A stretch of DNA of 64,000 nucleotides from Dermacentor variabilis (GCF_050947875.1 NC_134573.1:71487315-71551314), one strand, 5' to 3'. Shown: positions 46,381 through 58,602, numbered from the stretch's first letter. The notes: generated by a model not told the origin, from the letters alone. Made by a program: numbers and translations.

Positions 46381-49300
46381 CTAGGCCCACTCGGGGACCA
46401 TCAGGTGAAACCTGATGGCCCTCTCGCGAGCCCTCTGGACTGCCAGGATTTGAGAGGTCTGATCCTGGGCCCTAATTAGCTTCATCATTTCCTCTTGAGT
46501 GAAAGGGGGACCGGCAGAGGCGCAGACCCACAGGACATGTTCGAAGTCCGCATAATAACCACACAGAGGGTAGTCCGGGCTTGGGAACCGTTTGGGGTGC
46601 ATTGTGTGCGGCGCCGCGGGGCTCGGGTAAGTGCTTGTTAACAGAAGTCTGAGAGTGACTGCCTGGGCCCTGCACAGCGAGGAGTGCGGCAAAGGCAGGA
46701 GTCTTCTTGACAGATAATTATATTTGATTATTTCGTTGTACGAGCAGAGAGGCTCGGGTCGCCCAGGAGAGGACGCGTTGCCCAGCGCACGGTCAGTCAA
46801 ACCTTGTGCAGCCGAGTGCGCCTCCTCGTTGGGGTTGACTGAGGCACCCTCAATGGTTCCAAGGTGCGCAGGGAACCAGGCCAAAGAGTGATGTTTCATG
46901 TCTTTGGCACTTTGGATGATACGTAGTGCCTGGGGAGCCACCATTCACATCTGAAAGGCCCTGAGCGCGGCCTTGGAATCCGAATAAATCGTGTCATGTA
47001 CACTGTCCTTCAATGCAAGAGCAATAACAACCGGCTCTGCAGCGCTGGAATTAGAAGTGCGGATGGTAGCGCAAATAAGGATTTTAGAATCACAGTCGAT
47101 GACCACTGAGGAGAAGGCCTCTTCTTGAACGTACGAAGCAGCGTCTACGAAGCATGTTCGGTCCTTGTTCAAGCGGGCACTGGCGAGCAGAGCTTTACCC
47201 CTGGCTCGTCTTCGTCCTTCGTTGTAGGTGGGATGCATATTTCTTGGCATCCGGTGTATGTAAATCTTGGACCTTACGTCGCTGGGCAGCTTCACAGCGT
47301 CGAGACTGACGACCGTGGGGTTACGTCCCAGCTTGCCAAGTATGGCTCGGCCCGCTGGGGTACCGGAGAGTCTGACAAACTGGGAAGATTATTGGGCTTC
47401 AACGATTTCTCCGAACGTGTTGTGAATTCCCAAATTGAGGAGGTCTTTTGTGTGCGTTCGGATGGGAAGGCCGAGGGCAAGCTTGAAGACTCTTCTGATT
47501 AGGGCATTGATCTTATTGCGCTCCGATACGAGCCAGTTGTGCATAGCCCCTGAATAAGCGATGTGGCATAGCACGAACGCGTGGATAATCCGGATCAGAT
47601 TGTCTTCCATGATTCCGCGGTACCTGTTGGCGATTCTTCGGATCAGGCCGAGGGCGCTTTCGGTCTTGGAACAAATGCGTTTGAGGGCGGCTCCATTGGC
47701 CCCGTTCGACACGATAAACATTCCTAGGACCCTGATAGTGTCTACCCGCGGTACTGGGGAGCCCTTACCGGTGAATAATGTAATGTGGCACTCTGTTGCT
47801 GGCTTACAGGACCGGTGTGAATCGCCTCTGGGCCTCTTCTTGTAGAGCAAGAGCTCGGATTTAGCGGGCGAGCACCTTAGCCCGGTGAGAATAAGATACC
47901 GCTCTGTCACATCAATGGCCTCTTGCAAAGCACCCTCGACCTGACCACATCTACTGTAGCACCAGATCATGTGGTTAATGTTCGGGATTTTGTTCAAGGC
48001 TCTCGACAGGTTGATCAGGGAGATATTGAACAGCGTCGGGGAGATCACCGCCCTCTGAGGTGTTCCCTTTGGCCCAATCTGGATTTCGTGGGTCAAAAAC
48101 TCGTCAATCATGAGGCTAGTGGACCTTGAGGAAAGGAAGGAGCGCACGAAATTGTACGCCCGTTTGCCGACGTTAAACTCTGTCAGGCTCTTGAGAATAA
48201 AGGCGTGCGATATGTTGTCAAAAGCCTTTTCCAGATCCAAGCCGAGAATTGCCTTAGTGTCGACGGAGGTAGAGTCAATGATCTGGTGCTTGATCAGTCT
48301 CATGGCGTCCTGAATCGAAAGCCCTGACCGAAAGCCAACCATGTTGTGTGTATAGCATTCGTTAGACTCGAGATGGTCAGTAAGGCGGTTAAGCATGACG
48401 TACTCGGCCATCTTCCCAACACACGACGTCAGGGAGATGGGCCTTAGATTGTCGATGCTCGGCGCCTTACCTGGCTTCGGTATGAGTACTGTGTAGGATG
48501 CTTTCCAGCTCTTGGGAATGAGGCCGCTGCACCAGATATCATTCATCTTGTGCGTAAGAAACTCGATTGAGTCGTCGTCGAGATGCTTGAGCATATTGTT
48601 GAAAATCCCGTCGGGCCCAGGGGCAGATCTGCCGTTGAGGGATGCGAGAACCCGCTTGACCTCAGCCACGGTAAAATCCTCGTCCATAGATGGTACGTCA
48701 CGCCCTTCGTACTCGGGAAACTAGGGGGGCACTAGATCGTCCGTGGCCGCCAGGTACTTGTCTATGAGGTGCTCCGTGACTGCCTCATCTGGAGTCGAGT
48801 CGGTGGCCAAATGGACAGCTTCCGCCAAAGCTCTCTTCTGATTGGACTTGGTGTCGCCATCGTGCAGTAGGGGCCTAAGGAGACCCCAGCTTTTACCGTT
48901 CTTGAGCTGGCCCTCCACCGAGTCGCACAGCTCGTCCCATTGCTTCTTGCATAGCACCTTGCAATGAGCCTCTATCATCTTGTTTATATCGGAAATTTTC
49001 TTGCGTAGTCTTCTGTTATGGTGCTGAGTCTTCCATCTCGCGAGCAGTGCCTGCTTGGCTTCCAATAGATGCGCCAGCCTACTGTCCATCCTGTCCACCT
49101 CCAGATCGGTTGTCACCTCCTTGGTGGCTCTAGCCGCATCCTTCTATATCTCATCGCACCAAGAGTCTAGGTCCATATCATCGTTAAGGACGCGCTCGGA
49201 GCGGTTGGCTCGGAACAAGTCCCAGTCAGTGAACCTAAAGGGCCTCGTTTTGTTACGGGCAGCCTTGATCAACGCTTCGATGATGCAATGATCGCTACCG

Positions 49301-49986
49301 AGGTCCATTGCTGTGTTGGTCCACTTGACGTTTTGTAGGGTCTCGACAAAGGTAAGATGCAGAGTCGTATCTCGGCACACCGGGTTCCCTCTTCTGGTTG
49401 GAAAGTCTTTATCGGTTATCAGCGTCAGATCTTCCTCCGTTGCTGCGTCCCATATGTCTCTACCCTTCTTCGTATTGGTACAATAGCCCCACGCCTGATG
49501 CTGGGCATTAAAATCCCCCATGACTAGAGGTTGACAGCCGGCCAAATGCACGGCCTTCTTGAGAATACCACCAGGCCTAGCTCTGTGAACGCTTGGTCTG
49601 CAGTAAACATTGAGTATGAAGATACTGTTTCTTCTTAAGCTCTGCTTAGAGGGGTCGGCAAGGAGTTCGGCCACGATGTACTCGATCCCATTGTCCGCGG
49701 GACCAAGGTCTCGCTGAAGGCACGTGAACTTTTTACTGACCAGGGTAGCGACTCCCCTTCCTCCTTTAGTGGAAGCCACCGTAAGGAAACCGGGGAGCTT
49801 GATAGGTGACGGTGTGATCGTTTCTTGCAAGGCGATTACTTGGGGTTTGTCCTTTACGCTTTTTAGGTATTGTCGCAGGGTCGCCCGTTTGCTGACGAAC
49901 CCTGCGCAATTCCACTGCCACATCGTTATGACGTTAGCTCCGTTATCCATGTTTGGGCTTGGGGATGGATTGCGCAAGTGCCGCAT
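46381..49986 (-). pseudogene. ORF2 polyprotein of the I-type LINE, four stops and no YxDD box
   Basis: A single frame runs from the Met at 49986 to the stop at 46381, about 1200 codons. Endonuclease motifs: W-N-C-A-G-F, LQETITP (Glu), MGDFNAQHQAWG, and GSDHCIIE. Polymerase motifs: NLRPISLTSCVGK, LGLDLEKAFDNISH with the first catalytic Asp, and GTPQRAVISPTLFN. Where the tyrosine-x-Asp-Asp box should follow H-M-I, the sequence passes straight to W-C-Y-S (junction about 47964), an apparent in-frame loss of roughly seven codons. RNase H follows (F-V-D-A-A-S, S-A-A-E-P, Y-S-D-S-K-A-A), then P-L-C-G-Y-Y-A-D-F-E-H-V-L-W-V-C. In-frame stops lie at 49144-49146, 48721-48723, 47389-47391 and 46945-46947. 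Confidence 0.87.
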
Positions 49987-51560
49987 TCATAATGGCACCC
50001 TCCGTCGGTGAGGCAATGACGCTGTCCAACTTTGGGACTTGTGCTGTAGATGTGCTTGGCAAATATCCGTGGCTTGTCCCCTCCAGCCTAAGAATTCTAG
50101 CGCTGAGGGCGACCAGGCCCAGCTGAGGGTGCGCGATCATTTCTTGTACGTGAGGGAGACCTGTCTGTATGTTGGAGATGGCGTTCTTGAGATCAGACAG
50201 GAGTTCTACCATCTCGTCTCCCCTTGAGTCATCCAGGGGAGACTCCCCTGAGTCATCCATGCCCTGGATGACTCAAGGGGAGCTCATTCGTGACACGCAG
50301 GCCGTGCGAGTCTTGAGAGTTGGACGCCTGTGTTTGGTTGCCACGGGCCCTATCGGCCCACGTTAGAGAGGACTTGCCTTTACCGCCGTTGGGGGTCTTC
50401 GAACGTGAGCTGTTGGATGAGTCGCTCCCAGTACGAGACTTGGAGCAGCTTCTGGAGCTGGAGCGCGCTGGAGAAGGCGATGTGAGTCGCGATCTCGAGG
50501 TAGAGCGACTTCTGGAGCCCCGTCGGCTTGTAGAGCGGCTTCTCGAGCGCAAGCGTCTTCTGCCCCTAAGGTTGGTGCTGGATGAGGCTTGCGGATCGGA
50601 GGATCGAACGATCGACGGCGTGGGGCGCTGCTGTTGCTGCTGGGCACGCTCGAAGCGTCGTCGGAGTACGATGTGCGGCGTCTTGAATCTATGCGCACAC
50701 TCTTTACCGGCTGTAAGGTGCGGACCGCCGCAGATCTTGCATTTTGGGGTGCATTGATGCTGCTCATCAGGATTTGGCGGGGTGCATCCCCGACAGACGA
50801 CGTCGCTCGGTGTTGGACAGACATCGGCGCGATGCCCGAGTCTTCCGCAGGCGTGGCTTACGTCCACTTGCTTTTGATATAGGGAACATGTCATCAGGAG
50901 CGTTCCGTACTTGACAAAATTCGGTACCCGGTGCCCATCAAAGGCGATGATGACGGTCCCAGTCTGAGCGATTCTCTTGGCTGCTAGTGCAAGAGGGTTG
51001 TTCTGGTTAAGAATCTTGCCATCCACCGTCGCTGGGTCGTCTTGTAACGGTATGCCACGTATGACCCCCTTGCACGTGGAGTGCGGGGCTGTCTCGTGCG
51101 CGCAGAGTTCGTGGATCTTGCCTGAGATTCGGATTTGCTTGATGCGGGCATATCGATCGGCATTATCCCGTCTGGGAGTGCTGGCCACCATGATGTTTTG
51201 CTTTAAGTTCGGGCACAGAGTGTCTTGTGTGAGCTCGTGCTGGCTGATGCCGGAGGCTGCAAGTAAAGCGTCAGCCACCGTGGCCGCTCCAATTTTGGAA
51301 ATATTCACCCAACCTCTTGGTCTAATACCGATCTTCGTGTCTTCTTTGGGAAGGACCGGCATTCGGTTTGCCCTAATAATCTTGGTCTTCAGCGCTGCGC
51401 CGCTAGACTTGTCGCTATGGGGAGCCAAAGGCGTTGCCATGGCGTTAGGGTTAGCTTCCCGCGATTTGGCGCCAATTCTTCTAACACCTGCGGTTTGCTA
51501 TCCCTACTCTTGAGTGACTTCCTCCGGGAGAATATTTTCTCCCACTACTTGATATTCCAT
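49943..51560 (-). pseudogene. ORF1 (gag-like, zinc knuckles) of the I-type LINE
   Basis: ORF1 proteins coat the LINE RNA. A Met at 51560 shares the frame of the long 395-codon ORF (51440-50253) but meets stops at 51504-51506 and 51498-51500. The central region carries zinc knuckles: S-H-A-C-G-R-L-G-H-R-A-D-V-C, where the first Cys is Ser, then C-R-G-C and C-K-I-C-G-G-P-H-L-T-A-G-K-E-C. An Arg/Ser-rich tract follows. The frame ends early at 50253 inside an inverted repeat (50219-50281), and the homologous reading resumes in another frame at 50260-49943. That second part overlaps the ORF2 start by 44 bases. Confidence 0.83.
50219..50281. repeat. perfect 20-bp inverted repeat within LINE ORF1
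   Basis: Arms 50219-50238 and 50262-50281 are exact reverse complements around a 23-base spacer that holds a further partial copy (GAGTCATCCA). The hairpin coincides with the ORF1 frame change, which suggests a local template-switch or fold-back event created both. Confidence 0.93.
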
Positions 51561-51849
51561 GATGGTAGCGGACGAGTGGCACTGAGCCGCCCCGGAGGCC
51601 AAGGCGTGGTCTCCGAAGTGCTCGTTAGACGCCGCCAACGGATGCACAGGAATGTCCGTAAAATGGTGAAAAGTCACTCACTGCGGCAAAGAGGGTATGC
51701 ACGTGGTCCTTATACAACTTCACGGAAAAGATGTGCACAAATAAACATTTGCTCGCGACGATTAAATACAGGAAAAGCTGGGAAAATGCAGGAACCGAAG
51801 AACGCGTCTTGACTCGCGGCCTTCTTCTTCTTCTTCTCAGAGAACGAAA

Positions 51850-54475
51850 ATTATAAATACCATACATACCATACCATACATCGTTCAGCCGGTTCGGGAG
51901 ACTCCACCGCGGCGACCGCCCGTAGTGGCGTCCACGCACAAACCACAACACGCGCATAATACGCATGAGCTTTTTTCTGACGATGAAGATGAAGTTTGCA
52001 CTTGCTAAATTATCTTTCATTTTTTTGCGTTCTTTTACATTAATGATCATTCATTCAACCTGAGTTTACGGATTTTATTTTAACGCATAACTTCACGTTC
52101 TACAGCATTACTAGGAAATTTATTTTTCTTTATAAATTTGAACAATCCATCCATTTCTTGGATAATTCCTCACAGTGGGTAGGAGCCGCATACGGGATAG
52201 GAAACAACGACGACAACAAACCAAACCAAACCAAGCCAAACCATCGGCGGTGTGGAGCTTGCCGGCTTAACATGTAAGTCCTCGTGACTGCCAAGCTTCC
52301 TTTTGAAATCGAGGGGTGACATCTCTACGTAGTGATGTCTATAAGGTTCCTGTTAATAAAAAGAAGCCAGAGACTAGGGCAGAGACGACGACAGCAAGAG
52401 GTGGTCCTTGCAGCAAATTTTTGGGAGCGCATGCATATATTGCTGGCAGCCGGCTTATTAACTCCGGGAAAGCGTTGCTGGCAGTTCCCTATAATTGGCT
52501 AGTTCTTGTGATGCGACGAACGCCACCGCTTCTGGCTTCTTTTTCACCGGGCAGCGGCGGCACCCTGTAGTCTGGAGAGTGACCACATAGTGTCCGTGCT
52601 AGGTTAGGTCAGGTTAGGTTACAAGAATTACGTGGCGGCGAAAAGCACATTGTTACTTGTTACTTGTTATTTGTATTTGGCGATATCGCATGCGCTATGT
52701 TGGGGGTGAAATGCAATATATACCACTCATGTAGAGGCGGATTTTCAATGCCCTTCAAAGAAACTCACGGGCGTGGTTTAAATCATACTTATTTTACATA
52801 TACTGCAATCCACAAAAGAATTTTAGCAGGGTGGAAGTACAATATATCATTGTACAAATGCAGGCAACAAAAAACAAAGCAAGACGGAGTACATCGCTTA
52901 TACAAACAATATCGGTTTTGAATAAAACACAGAAAAGAAAACGAAAGCTAGGTAATGAATAAGATCATATTTGAGCTTGTGGCCCCTTCAGCAGAGGCTG
53001 AATTATCCGTTTCAATAATTTTCCCAGTCAAAACAAAGTCGACTACCAAATATCGTAAGCCAGTGATTTTCCCTTTATAAACGCACCTCCACATGAATGT
53101 TTAGATAAGCGGACACCTTTCATGAAGACGAAAATGGAGATGGACAAAGGCCACCTTAAATAGAGCATACAAAGCACGAACAATAAGGTCAGAGACGTGC
53201 GCTGTACGCACCGCACTCAACATTACGTCATTCTGCAAGCTTTTATTACTTCGACTTTCCTAATTACCGCGAAGATTTTTTAATTAGTGCTTCCCAGTTT
53301 TTTTCACAAACCGAAATATACCTATATAGGTCAAATTATTGGGTTCGCTTAATCGGTAGCTCGACGGGACGGGAAAAACGGGAGCTGTGCTCAATTCCTG
53401 GGCAAGTGCGGAATTGCTTTCAGATCAGCCCATATGAATTTCTCCAGTACTTCTGTGTTACTTCTCAGTAGATGCCAACATGCCCCGTCACCAAAATTTC
53501 ATAACAGGGCTTGCTGAGACCCAGCTTCTATCTCTTGTATGTTGCTGATAGTGAATTCGTGTAACACTCACCGTGTACGGGTCCTGTGTTGTATTCGACC
53601 CATAGACATGTGATGGGGTCGAAACAGAAGGTCAAAGCTGAAACTCACGTGTTTCACACCAAGATTCATATATTTCGCTAGTTTCTGCCTCAGTTATTTG
53701 GGAACATATGCGGTTGTGCCACGCCGTTGTGCCCGGGTTAACGGGCTTGTTCACACCGGCGAGTCGCGGAGGCCGCGCGACAAAGTTCATTGCCGAGCGA
53801 CAGTTGCAAGTGGTCCGACTGACGGAAGTGTGATGATTTCGGTTCAGTTTCTCGCTGCTAGGTTTTTCAGCTCCAAGACCGGAATCTCGAACCAGCTGAA
53901 CCATTGAGCAGCGCAAGCAGTAGAACGTCGCGGTATGCCGCACGACGCCGATTTTACGAGTCGATAGCGACACGAGCGGAAACGAACGACACCGATCGCG
54001 AGACTTTTTCGTTGTGGCGACGGGCAGATCGCGATCGCCGATGTCAATGTCGGTCGCCGCGAGTCACACCATGGCCACTAGTCGCTGTCGTAAGAACGAC
54101 CTCTGCCAGTCGCGAATATGCATGAACAGTGCACCCGTATAGCGACACTGGCGACGTGTACCCGCTGCGAAATCCATAGAGCATTATCTTGCAAGTAACC
54201 ATTAAAGCGACCATAAGCTCAAAATTTAACGAACTTAGAATTGCTAGCTTGTGCTTGTCGAAATCATGCAACGTTTCTTCTGCACAATGTATAGCTGAAT
54301 TAGTTGCTAAAGAAATCGCAAACTGAAGGAATTACAGTTCTCTTGCAATTCAAACCGCCCGCGCTCGAGGGTTCACCTTTTTCATAGCTGCGCCGGCTTT
54401 CTCTGCGGTTTTGCTTGAAGTCTAGCTTTTTTGCTTGGTGCTCCATGAAACACAAGTTTTAAGGGTTCATATCAT
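51850..54475. other. non-coding stretch with small repeats
   Basis: No gene recognised. It contains a (CCATA)-like cluster (51862-51885), a CCAAA pentanucleotide cluster (52214-52245) and a TTAGG-like cluster (52600-52621). Short frames at 53632-54125 on both strands reflect local GC content. Confidence 0.5.
52600..52621. repeat. short interstitial TTAGG-like motif
   Basis: The sequence TAGGTTAGGTCAGG is followed by TTAGGTTA, giving four TTAGG-like units with one variant. TTAGG is the usual arthropod telomere repeat. At this length chance or a healed break are both possible. Confidence 0.7.
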
Positions 54476-54715
54476 AAGAAGCCAACAAGCAATTGCACAA
54501 TGGAAAACATAGGGGATATCACTTGTACTTACTAATTGAATTAAAGAAATGATAAAATAATGGGGATGAAAGTGGATGAAATGCCAACTTGCCGTAGGCG
54601 AGAACGCTCCCGTGTCTTCGCATTAAGCGTGCGATGCTCTACCAATTGAGCTACCGCGGCGCCGTCTTCCCGTCCACTTTCTTGGGTATTTATGTTTCAC
54701 TACTCGTATATATAG
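54476..54715 (-). repeat. second tRNA-derived SINE family, copy A
   Basis: On the minus strand the head (about 54661-54583) reads GCCGCGGTAGCTCAATTGG with a tRNA D-arm-like word, TAGAGCATCGCACGC, and a TCGCA/TGCGA anticodon-stem-like pair. It runs into GCATTTCATCCACTTTCATC and an AT-rich tail. The T-arm region is degraded, so it is not a functional tRNA gene. Copy B lies at 58185-58440. Confidence 0.7.
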
Positions 54716-56560
54716 CTTCATTCTTAGAGCTTTGCTTTTGCGTGAGCGGTTCGTACCCCAGCGCCTTCGGGATGCACTGAGAAATAGCCCCCCTATTCTA
54801 GAACATTCCTCTACTCAACAACTCTGGCTCGACTCAAGAAAGTAAAGCCTCTTAAACTTCGTAAAGTAGCGACACTATCCTCCTCCGCCTTCACTCCCAC
54901 TCGTTTCTCCTCTCTTTCACGCTCCCTCCTCGACCGTGGCGCCGCCTACACTGCTCGAGCGTAGCAACGGCGCCAACATGCGCTCCTCGCCACTCTGTAG
55001 ACGCTTCTCGAGCAAAAATGGCGCTGATGCACGGCGCGAGGGCCCACGTGATGCTATTAGGCCAATAGCGACGCAGTGTCGGCCTCGGCCAGAGCACGCA
55101 AGGGGGAGGCGGCATTCTTCAAAGCGTGGCACTACGTTACGAAGTTTAAGGGGCCTTACAAGAAAGTTGATGGCAGCGCCGCGAATTGACAGAAGTGGGT
55201 GGTGGCGCCATATACCTGGGCGGCGCTTCATCGGCACTCCGCGTCACTTGCGAGAAGCATAGCGTTTTCTTCAGTCGACGGGTGGCACCGTACTCAACTC
55301 GGTGAAGCGTAGAAACAGCTCTCGAGTCGAAGATCGTTTGAGAATAGGACGTAGGTATTCATATATACCCAAATGTCCCCAATTGAATGATATACAAATA
55401 CTCAAGAAAGAGAACCTTCGAATATCCAATCGAATAGTGAATAGCGTTTTCATTCAAAGTAAAGCGAAATATAAAGGTTTTGTGGAGACCGCCTGTACGG
55501 ACAGTGAAAAAGGAATCCTACATCATGTACAGCAATGCCATTCAGAACTGGACTGGTGAATCGAGGTTATTGTATCTGGCGCAACGTCCCCATGACAGCG
55601 GTGAAACACAGGGCAGCACGTCACCACACGCTCACAAGTGTACTGTGCTCATCGAGGGAGCGAAGTGTAATGCTGTCCTGTGTCTGTGTGTACGTCTATG
55701 TTATTTCGCGTTGCCTGAGTCAAGGATGTAATACTGCATCCCACACATTACACTAAAGGGATGCAAACATAATGTGATTACAAAAAAAATGCTGTACCTA
55801 CATCGCGAGAACAAATTCGTAAGCTGGGTAAAGGCGAGGCCTTCTTATTAAAGCATTGGTAATTATTGAACAGAAGTTTGCCACTGCTACTGTTTGCTCA
55901 ACAACAGGAGCCTCTGAGTTGCAGCAGAATCATTGGACGCAGTCACCACTTGCTGCAGTTTTTGTCCCTGTGGACTGCAATAACAGTGGTTATTCCTTAT
56001 ATAGGCAAAAAACACAATTCAACAACTTCGCGTAGTGATAGAATTATCGAATAGAATGTCAAGGGATATGCTATGGGTGTCGAAAGTATCAAACACTCGC
56101 AAACATCCGTCTGAAACGCAATGTTTTGCGGTAAAGGGAGTTGTGGTTTTAGTGGACTAGCCGTATACTACGAACGTATTTTGTCATCTAAGTTTTCTTT
56201 TTTCTACTAGCGTTCTATGGCAGCGCCGCTGTTCGTTCTTCTTGTGTCGTGCAGATCCAGAATGTTTCTTCTCGCGTTCCTGCTTTGGTCAAGGGGAGCT
56301 ACTTCAGCTCTTGCTCACGTAAGTCACACTGACGGACTTAAAACATGTAACGAACGACGCACTTTCTCGTTTTATTGCAGACAGCAATGAATAAAGACAG
56401 GCTATGTATTGAGTAGTTAGTAAATGCCCTAAAAACTAATATGCCTAACATCCCCCGAGTTCTTCTTTTTTGCAATGTAGGAAGCAGAAAAGCGGCCGTG
56501 TTATGAGAACATAACTACGATATTAGAATAAGAATATCCAGTATACTTATATGTCGGTCA
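54716..56560. other. non-coding stretch
   Basis: No gene recognised. A GC-rich part at about 54890-55240 is open in several frames without motifs. Confidence 0.5.
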
Positions 56561-56561
56561 A

Positions 56562-56765
56562 CCCGCCACAGTAGCTTTAGTTCTGGCGCTGCCCCACAGA
56601 ACCCAGGCCGTTGTGGCAGCATGTTGATGGAGGTGGAACGCAAAAGCGCTCTTGTACCATGCATTCGCTGCACGTTAAAGAAATCCGGGTGGGCCAAATT
56701 ACTGCGGGGCGCGCGCCACTGGGTGCATCATAATCAAATAGTGGATTTGGCTAGTAAAATACCAC
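56562..56765 (+). repeat. tRNA-Ser-like SINE (Ruka-like), old copy
   Basis: It begins CCCGCCACAGTAGCTTTAG, contains ACGTTAAAGAAATCCGGGTGG, and ends TCATAATCAAATAGTGGATTT and AGTAAAATACCACAATCTTA. The order matches the family, with strong divergence and loss of part of the tRNA-like head. Confidence 0.78.
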
Positions 56766-58184
56766 AATCTTATATTTTTTTAACACCTATTCCAAATAAC
56801 GGATCGCATAGCTATAGTGAGCGTGATCGCTTACGTACCTCTACGTTAATTTGTGTAATTAGTTCACGTAAGAACGCTTGTAGCGTTAACGCGTTCACAG
56901 CCAGTATAGAATAAAGCGATCCTTGAAATATTAATGACAATTCGACGTTTTCGTAGCTACGCAACAAAAAGAGGCTCTGCAGCTCTATGACCGGTACTAG
57001 ATAAAATGCAAGCGGACAAGATTAGGCTTATGTGTTCTTATGTGTTCTTAGGGTTATGTGTTCAAATGAACACTTATGTGTTCATTTAGTGACGCGAGTC
57101 TTGCAAATGATTCATTCAGCAGCGCGGGGCAAAGCAAAAAAGCACAGAGCTGGCGCGAGGTTTGAGAGCCACTCAAATGTTTGCCGTACATGTTTTCTTT
57201 GAAACAAGGCTCGATGGTTCATTCAGTATTGATTATTATTCAACATGCAGCATTCTCGAAACAAGCTGGAATGAACGAGTGCTGGAACGAGTGCTGGTTG
57301 GTCACTGGAACTGTTGGACTTAGTGCACCAGAAAGGTGACACGGTACCACCTGGATCAATGGAGAATTACACTCGTTGCGTTAGAACGCGAAATCAAATA
57401 GAGAGGTGTCGTCGTTGGTTTTTAAGACCACCACAGCTTTCGTCACGTTTGTTAATTTGTCGCTAAAACAACCGAAACGTCACCAAATACAACTCCTTCG
57501 GATAGAATTCGAAACCGTAATTGGCAGAAAAGGCATTCCTTAAGAGAACTATAGAACGTGAATGGAAACAGTGCGCATTTTTAACAGCGAATGAAACTCA
57601 TTATTCTAAGAAAAAGCGAGGTAAGACTTTCAGGTGAATCCCTTAAACCAGCCATTTCGTACCAAATGACATGGCAAAGAAAACGCTATACCATGCAGTG
57701 TGCTCGTATCTCTGATATCAGGCGCTTTCAACATGAGGAATACGAATTAATCGTTGCTTCGCATGGTTACTGAGTTTATATTGTATTAAAACGTTGTTGA
57801 CGGCAAAAAATTATATTTTCTTTACGAGGAAGCTTTAGCTCAGGTGGTCTTATCCGAATACTTGGGAACGGAGAGCTCGTTTCTCTCAGCGACCACTCCA
57901 CCGATATTGATTACGGTTTTCGCACTTAATTTAAACGAAAACGCTTAAATCCACTCATTGCACTAACCAGATATTTTGTTCATTCTCTAAGTTTTTCAGA
58001 AGAAATGCCGAAAACTGTAAAGTAAAGAAGAGCTCAAGTGACGATGTTTTAAATTTTAACTCAGCAAAAAAGTTTTTTATCACAATTCTGTAAACTGCGC
58101 CCAATAGTACATCGAACACAAACACAACTGATGTATTACACACCGGTCATTTATATACCACTAACCTGTGAGTACGTCCACATA
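56766..58184. other. non-coding stretch with local direct and inverted repeats
   Basis: No gene recognised. TTATGTGTTC recurs at least four times at 57027-57085 and includes the inverted word GTGTTCAAATGAACAC. GAACGAGTGCTG is duplicated near 57272-57295. Confidence 0.5.
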
Positions 58185-58440
58185 AAGCCAAAAGACCATG
58201 AAGCCAAGGAAAGCATTGGGGAAATTAACTGTGGTTGAAATTGGAATGTGAGAAATAGTGAAGAAAAGGGGCAATGAAAGTGGACGAAAAGATAACTCCT
58301 CGTCCGTGGAAGCCGAACCGACAACCTCCGCATTGCGTGTGCGGTGCACTTACCAATTGTACAACAGCTATCAATTCATCCACTAACTTGGGTGTTTACA
58401 TTTTACTAGAGCTAGCCCTAGGAGCATGAGCCAGCGCCAC
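58185..58440 (-). repeat. second tRNA-derived SINE family, copy B
   Basis: On the minus strand the head (about 58372-58293) has an A-box-like segment ending ACAATTGGTAAGTGCA and a B-box-like GGTTCGGCTTCC. CTTTCATTGCCCC and an AT-rich body follow. The order matches copy A at 54476-54715, including the CACTTTCAT word next to the head and an ACTTGGGTGTTTACATTTTACTAG segment flanking it. Confidence 0.7.
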
Positions 58441-58602
58441 GCAGAGTCATGGTGGCCGAATGTAGAAAATCCTTTTTTTTGCTCGATGGCGTCATGTGAC
58501 GCGTAATCTTAGGAGAGGAGGTTCATTTTAACGTTCAGGAGGAGTGTATGTTGGGAGAGGTTGTTCATGCCATTTGAATACAGATCCGCATTTCGGCGCC
58601 TA

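Larger units (their letters stand above)
46308..51560 (-). mobile_element. I-type non-LTR retrotransposon with two ORFs and RNase H, inactive
   Basis: ORF1 carries CCHC zinc knuckles. ORF2 carries endonuclease, reverse transcriptase and RNase H in that order, followed by a C-terminal zinc site. Presence of RNase H and an overlapping ORF1/ORF2 junction point to the I group of LINEs. The 3' end reads CCAAATAAAGCTGTTTCACTCACTCAC, a tetranucleotide tail (46308-46350). The 5' boundary beyond 51560 is not resolved; GAA repeats near 51818-51832 may mark it. ORF2 shows no frameshift over 3.6 kb but has four in-frame stops and an active-site deletion. Confidence 0.88.

Noticed and set aside
50320..50757. 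145-codon + frame rich in Leu, Glu and Arg
   Set aside because: It is the antisense shadow of the Arg/Ser-rich tract of the LINE ORF1.
54583..54661. Possible functional tRNA gene on the minus strand
   Set aside because: The T-arm is degraded, the anticodon loop does not fit, and a second diverged copy at 58293-58372 shows it is a SINE head.
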